This document shows positions 6,486 through 9,054 of a stretch of DNA of 9,054 nt, one piece after another. The position numbers and the translations under genes were made by a program. The stretch lies in contig CAJXTO010000053.1 of assembly GCA_913061245.1 (NCBI GenBank), positions 1-9,054 on the forward strand, written 5' to 3'. The notes below the pieces were generated by a model. That model did no database searches. It was given only the letters and a program-made list of their open reading frames with translations, and had not been told where the DNA came from. The DNA comes from an uncultured Oceanospirillales bacterium. GTDB lineage: Bacteria; Pseudomonadota; Gammaproteobacteria; Pseudomonadales; Litorivicinaceae. How positions within the stretch are numbered: position 1 is the stretch's first letter; every line of letters begins with the position of its first letter.

Positions 6486-6558
6486 ATATACCGAAGGGTA
6501 TGATGAAATGCTTCCGATAGAAAGCCGAAAGGGTAACGATTAGGGGTAGAGAAAAAGT

Positions 6559-6635
6559 TGGCGCGCTCGAGAGGATTCGAACCTCTGACCGCCTGGTTCG
6601 TAGCCAGGTACTCTATCCAGCTGAGCTACGAGCGC
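6559..6635 (-). tRNA. tRNA-Arg (anticodon ACG)
   Basis: A complete 77-base cloverleaf lies on the - strand. The acceptor arms GCGCTCG and CGAGCGC pair fully, the discriminator base is G, and CCA is encoded (complement of 6559-6561). The D-loop reads AGCTCAGCTGGATAGAG. The anticodon arm CCTGG-CTACGAA-CCAGG carries ACG (complement of 6599-6601), whose A is normally edited to inosine by TadA. The T-arm is AGAGG-TTCGAAT-CCTCT. Immediately after CCA the - strand reads ACTTTTTC, a short T-run with no separate hairpin. Confidence 0.97.
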
Positions 6636-6648
6636 GTCAAGGGCGTGA

Positions 6649-6676
6649 ATACTAATAATTTTCTGATAAATTGCAA
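6649..6676 (-). promoter_or_regulatory. Candidate promoter of tRNA-Arg
   Basis: On the - strand TTGCAA (6671-6676) and TAGTAT (complement of 6649-6654) are 16 bases apart. They are followed by a GC-rich stretch CACGCCC, the discriminator type seen at stable-RNA promoters under stringent control. The tRNA starts 13 bases past the -10. Each box matches four of six consensus bases. Confidence 0.5.
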
Positions 6677-6720
6677 CCCGAAATCTGTTTTTATCCCTTT
6701 TCTTTTTAGGAAATTTAAGA

Positions 6721-7845
6721 ATGCCTGCTCATTCACCTCGGTTTATTGCTGGTCTTGCGATGCTGTGCTTGGGCTTTTTTGATGGGGTGTTAGGGGTTGC
6801 TTGGCTTTCGATTCATGGTGATTTATCTGTATCACTCGAATCGCTTGGTTGGGTGCTCGGTGCGGTTGGTGTTGGTTCAGCTTTTGGCTCAGCGATTTTT
6901 CCATCATTAGTTCGCTCAATGCCTCATCTAAATTTACTCTCGCTCAGCTTGGGTATCCAAGCTCTTGTTTTGTTTGCCGTCGTCTTGAGTCAGCAATACT
7001 GGATGTTTGTGGCCCTTTATGCGATTCGGGGTATTGCGAATGGACTCGCGCATGCGGCACTGAATGCATTTTTCGCTCAACGGATCTCGCCACAGCATCT
7101 CATGAATATCCACGGTGGTTGGGGGATTGGTACCGCTTCTGCTGGTTTTCTGTCTGGATTAATGATCGCTGCTGGTTGGGGTTGGGAGTCGGTCTATCTG
7201 TTTGGTGGAGCATTGAGTTTTGTGGCGATGGGCGCTGTGTTTATGACGCGTCACAATTTTCATCATCTGGGTGTGAGCTTAGACACCAAGCAACATGATG
7301 TGTTTCGAATGACCTTGCCTATTGTTTTTGCCGTGTTGTCGGGTGCTCTCTATGTCGGTTTGGAGCAGGGTATTGGTAATTGGATCTCGTCCATTTTGGT
7401 TGCTGTTGACGGCGCAAGTATTCAACAGGCGGGTATTGCGACGGGATTATTTTGGGGTGGTCTCACATTGGGTCGGTTTACGTTAACTCGTATTCCTGTA
7501 TCGACTGTGCAGATGCTTCGATGGGCGAGCACCTTGATTGGCGTCATTGTGCTTGTGCTGATCTTGATGCCGACAGACTTAAAGATCGTTGCTTACGCAT
7601 TTCTTGGGTTTGCGATGGCGCCGATGTCAGCATTCATTCTGACAGCTGGTGCTCGATTAGTACCTGCTGGAAAGCGCGATTTAATGATGGCGATTCAGGT
7701 ATTGTCATTCTCTGCTGGGGCTGCTGTGATTCCTGCTGCATTGGGTGGAGTTGCCTCAGTGACATCGATTGCGATGGTTCCAATCGGATTCATTGGCGTT
7801 GCAGCCTTGCTTATCGTCAGTATCTGGATCACAGTCAAGGAATAG
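6721..7845 (+). CDS. MFS transporter (substrate unknown)
   Basis: This is an inner-membrane protein of 374 residues with about twelve hydrophobic segments in two halves, separated by a hydrophilic stretch around residues 178-198 (TRHNFHHLG...DTKQHD). It belongs to the major facilitator superfamily and resembles the FucP/sugar-permease-like branch, with a first helix LGFFDGVLGVAW, YAIRGIANGLAHAALNAFF in helix 4, and HGGWGIGTASAGFLSG in helix 5. The charged A-loop motif of classical MFS proteins between helices 2 and 3 is not obvious, and the protein is rather short for the superfamily. ATG 6721 has AGGA (6708-6711) nine bases upstream. The lrgA-like gene starts 15 bases after the stop, so the two are probably cotranscribed. 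No binding-site residues identify the substrate. Confidence 0.88.
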   Translation: MPAHSPRFIAGLAMLCLGFFDGVLGVAWLSIHGDLSVSLESLGWVLGAVGVGSAFGSAIFPSLVRSMPHLNLLSLSLGIQALVLFAVVLSQQYWMFVALYAIRGIANGLAHAALNAFFAQRISPQHLMNIHGGWGIGTASAGFLSGLMIAAGWGWESVYLFGGALSFVAMGAVFMTRHNFHHLGVSLDTKQHDVFRMTLPIVFAVLSGALYVGLEQGIGNWISSILVAVDGASIQQAGIATGLFWGGLTLGRFTLTRIPVSTVQMLRWASTLIGVIVLVLILMPTDLKIVAYAFLGFAMAPMSAFILTAGARLVPAGKRDLMMAIQVLSFSAGAAVIPAALGGVASVTSIAMVPIGFIGVAALLIVSIWITVKE

Positions 7846-7860
7846 AATGGGGAACGGGTA

Positions 7861-8211
7861 ATGCTGATAGCGATAACGCAACTATTATTTTGCCAGTTAG
7901 TTGGTGAAGTCATCGCGCGGGCTTTCGATTTAGCGATCCCCGGGCCAGTCATTGGAATGACATTGTTGCTGATCATCTTGTTATATCGGCAATCCATCCC
8001 GCAAAACCTCGAGTCAACGGCCGAAGGGATTTTGTCTCATTTATCGCTTCTCTTCGTCCCTGCAGGTGTTGGGGTTGTCGCACACCTCACGGTACTTGGG
8101 AATGAGTGGCAAGCCATTGTTGGCTCTCTCGTCGGGTCAACCATCGTGACGGTGTTAGTGACGGGTTGGATTCTCCAGCGATTGCATCGAGGGGTGAATA
8201 ATGAATCCTGA
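7861..8211 (+). CDS. lrgA: CidA/LrgA family membrane protein
   Basis: This small inner-membrane protein of 116 residues has about four hydrophobic helices. The family motif PGPVIGM (residues 27-33), preceded by QLVGEVIARAF, identifies it, and LLFVPAGVGVV in the middle is also typical. LrgA/CidA proteins act with an LrgB/CidB partner. They were first described as holin-like regulators of murein hydrolase activity, and related systems have since been linked to export or import of small organic acids such as pyruvate and glycolate. It follows the MFS gene by 15 bases and overlaps the lrgB start by 11 bases, so the pair is translationally coupled. The symbol is given at family level only; E. coli YohJ is an equivalent name. 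Confidence 0.88.
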   Translation: MLIAITQLLFCQLVGEVIARAFDLAIPGPVIGMTLLLIILLYRQSIPQNLESTAEGILSHLSLLFVPAGVGVVAHLTVLGNEWQAIVGSLVGSTIVTVLVTGWILQRLHRGVNNES

Positions 8212-8932
8212 TTTTGGTGAGGTTTGGGTTTATCTCTCAGCAAGCCCACTGACAGCTCTGACAATCACGCTAGTGGCTTACTTGTTGGGAGATTGGATTT
8301 ATCAAAAATCGGGTCGGATGCCGATCTTAAATCCGGTGTTGATCGCTGTCATTGTGATCACGATTGGACTGACAGTAACGGGAATTGATTACTGGACCTA
8401 TTTTGAAGGTGCGCAGTTTGTGCATTTTTTATTAGGGCCAGCAACGGTAGCGCTAGCGATTCCTGTGGCTCGATTACTCAAAACGATGCGCAGTGGATAT
8501 GGAGCACTTGCGATCAGCTTGATCGCAGGGTCTGCAACCGCCGCAATTTCTGCGGTCTTCATTGCCGAGATATTGCAAGCTTCCGAACAAACAGTCTTGT
8601 CCTTAGCGCCGAAGAGTGTCACGACCCCTATCGCCATGGGTATTGCTGAGCGGATTGGTGGACTTCCGTCGTTGACCGCTGTTTGCGTCATCATGACGGG
8701 CATTATCGGCGCCATGTTAGGTCCATATGTACTGAATGCAGCTCGTATTACGTCATGGGATGCGCGGGGCTTTGCGATGGGTGTAGCGGCGCATGGGATT
8801 GGAACGGCACGTGCGATACAAATCAACAAAAATGCCGGTGCATTTGCATCTCTGGCAATTGGGTTGAACGGACTTGCAACCGCGACACTGATTCCGATTT
8901 TGTATGCTGTGTGGCAATGGTGGAGTACTTAG
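8201..8932 (+). CDS. lrgB: LrgB/CidB family membrane protein
   Basis: This integral membrane protein of 243 residues is of normal length for LrgB. Family blocks appear in order: NPVL (44-47), LGPATVALAIP (78-88), APKSVTTPIAM (136-146), and AAHGIGTAR (197-205) near the last helices. These conserved polar residues within helices look like a transport path and match the plant plastid homologue PLGG1, a glycolate/glycerate carrier. ATG 8201 is preceded by GAGGGG within the lrgA 3' end. It is the last gene of an apparent MFS-lrgA-lrgB operon; no clear terminator follows before the tRNA-Ser promoter 13 bases on. Whether it moves organic acids or controls cell lysis in this organism cannot be told from the sequence. 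Confidence 0.92.
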   Translation: MNPDFGEVWVYLSASPLTALTITLVAYLLGDWIYQKSGRMPILNPVLIAVIVITIGLTVTGIDYWTYFEGAQFVHFLLGPATVALAIPVARLLKTMRSGYGALAISLIAGSATAAISAVFIAEILQASEQTVLSLAPKSVTTPIAMGIAERIGGLPSLTAVCVIMTGIIGAMLGPYVLNAARITSWDARGFAMGVAAHGIGTARAIQINKNAGAFASLAIGLNGLATATLIPILYAVWQWWST

Positions 8933-8944
8933 CCGCCATAACAC

Positions 8945-8972
8945 TTAACAACTGCGCGAGACGTGTTAGAAT
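8945..8972 (+). promoter_or_regulatory. Promoter of tRNA-Ser
   Basis: TTAACA (8945-8950, five of six consensus bases) and TAGAAT (8967-8972, five of six) are 16 bases apart. They are followed by CGCGCCCC, a GC-rich discriminator typical of stable-RNA promoters. The tRNA begins 12 bases after the -10. It is the best sigma-70-type promoter in the window. Confidence 0.75.
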
Positions 8973-8983
8973 CGCGCCCCTCT

Positions 8984-9054
8984 GGAGACGTGGCCGAGTG
9001 GCTGAAGGCGCTCCCCTGCTAAGGGAGTATAGGGTTTGTAGCCCTATCGAGGGT
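8984..9054 (+). tRNA. tRNA-Ser (anticodon GCT), truncated by the window end
   Basis: The 5' acceptor strand GGAGACG begins at 8984. The D-arm region is GGCCGAGTGGCTGAAGGC. The anticodon arm CTCCC-CTGCTAA-GGGAG carries GCT (9018-9020). A long class II variable arm (TAGGG paired with CCCTA) follows, as expected for serine. The sequence stops in the T-arm (GAGGGT), so about 20 bases, including the 3' acceptor strand, lie beyond the window. Confidence 0.96.

Noticed and set aside
6559..6635. tRNA-Arg as an integration site for a mobile element
   Set aside because: No integrase, no repeated tRNA 3' end and no foreign-looking genes are visible on either side.
7452..7907. A 151-codon open frame on the + strand within the MFS gene
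   Set aside because: It is a shadow in another frame: rich in Cys, Trp and Ser, with no domain logic, while the MFS frame is clearly the coding one.
8939..8968. Inverted repeat TAACAC-N18-GTGTTA around the tRNA-Ser promoter
   Set aside because: The arms are only six bases and the spacer is long; the right arm overlaps the -10 by chance composition as easily as by design.

Overview
The window looks like a chromosomal segment of a proteobacterium, most likely a gammaproteobacterium. The evidence is a mid-range G+C content judged by eye, an Arg-tRNA with anticodon ACG, a FabI-type enoyl-ACP reductase beside a MaoC-phosphotransacetylase fusion, and proteobacterial lipoprotein and transporter families. 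I cannot name a genus. It is densely packed: no gap between genes exceeds about 140 bases, and no insertion sequence, phage gene or CRISPR array is visible.

Left part (1-2089, + strand): the end of an ABC import operon of the BMP/nucleobase type. It contains the last codons of one permease, a complete second permease, and a BMP-family lipoprotein that probably captures purines or purine nucleosides. The ATPase and most of the first permease lie outside the window. The operon runs tail-to-tail into, and overlaps by 8 bp, a second ABC transporter on the - strand (2082-3481). That one is a ThiX-like permease with its ATPase, probably for a thiamine-pyrimidine (HMP-type) precursor, with no binding-protein gene in view. 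A candidate promoter wrapped in an inverted repeat lies directly in front of it.

Middle part (3540-5679, - strand): fabI followed one base later by a gene fusing a MaoC hydratase domain to a phosphate acetyl/butyryltransferase domain. Together they suggest acyl-chain reduction and hydration linked to acyl-phosphate/acyl-CoA exchange. The acetate kinase often found in such clusters is absent here. A 32-codon membrane-protein ORF (5815-5913, +) with a very good ribosome binding site lies divergent from fabI. It ends one base from the end of a secreted TPR-repeat protein (5915-6475, -), which lies downstream of a tRNA-Arg gene.

Right part (6721-9054, + strand): an MFS transporter followed by an LrgA/LrgB pair, apparently one operon of three membrane-protein genes. 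It is followed by a tRNA-Ser(GCT) gene cut off by the window edge, with its own clear promoter. Overall this is mainly a transport and salvage region with a fatty-acid module in the middle. The most interesting items are the small membrane-protein ORF, the operator-like thiZX leader, and the hairpin embedded in the overlapping 3' ends of the two transporter operons.
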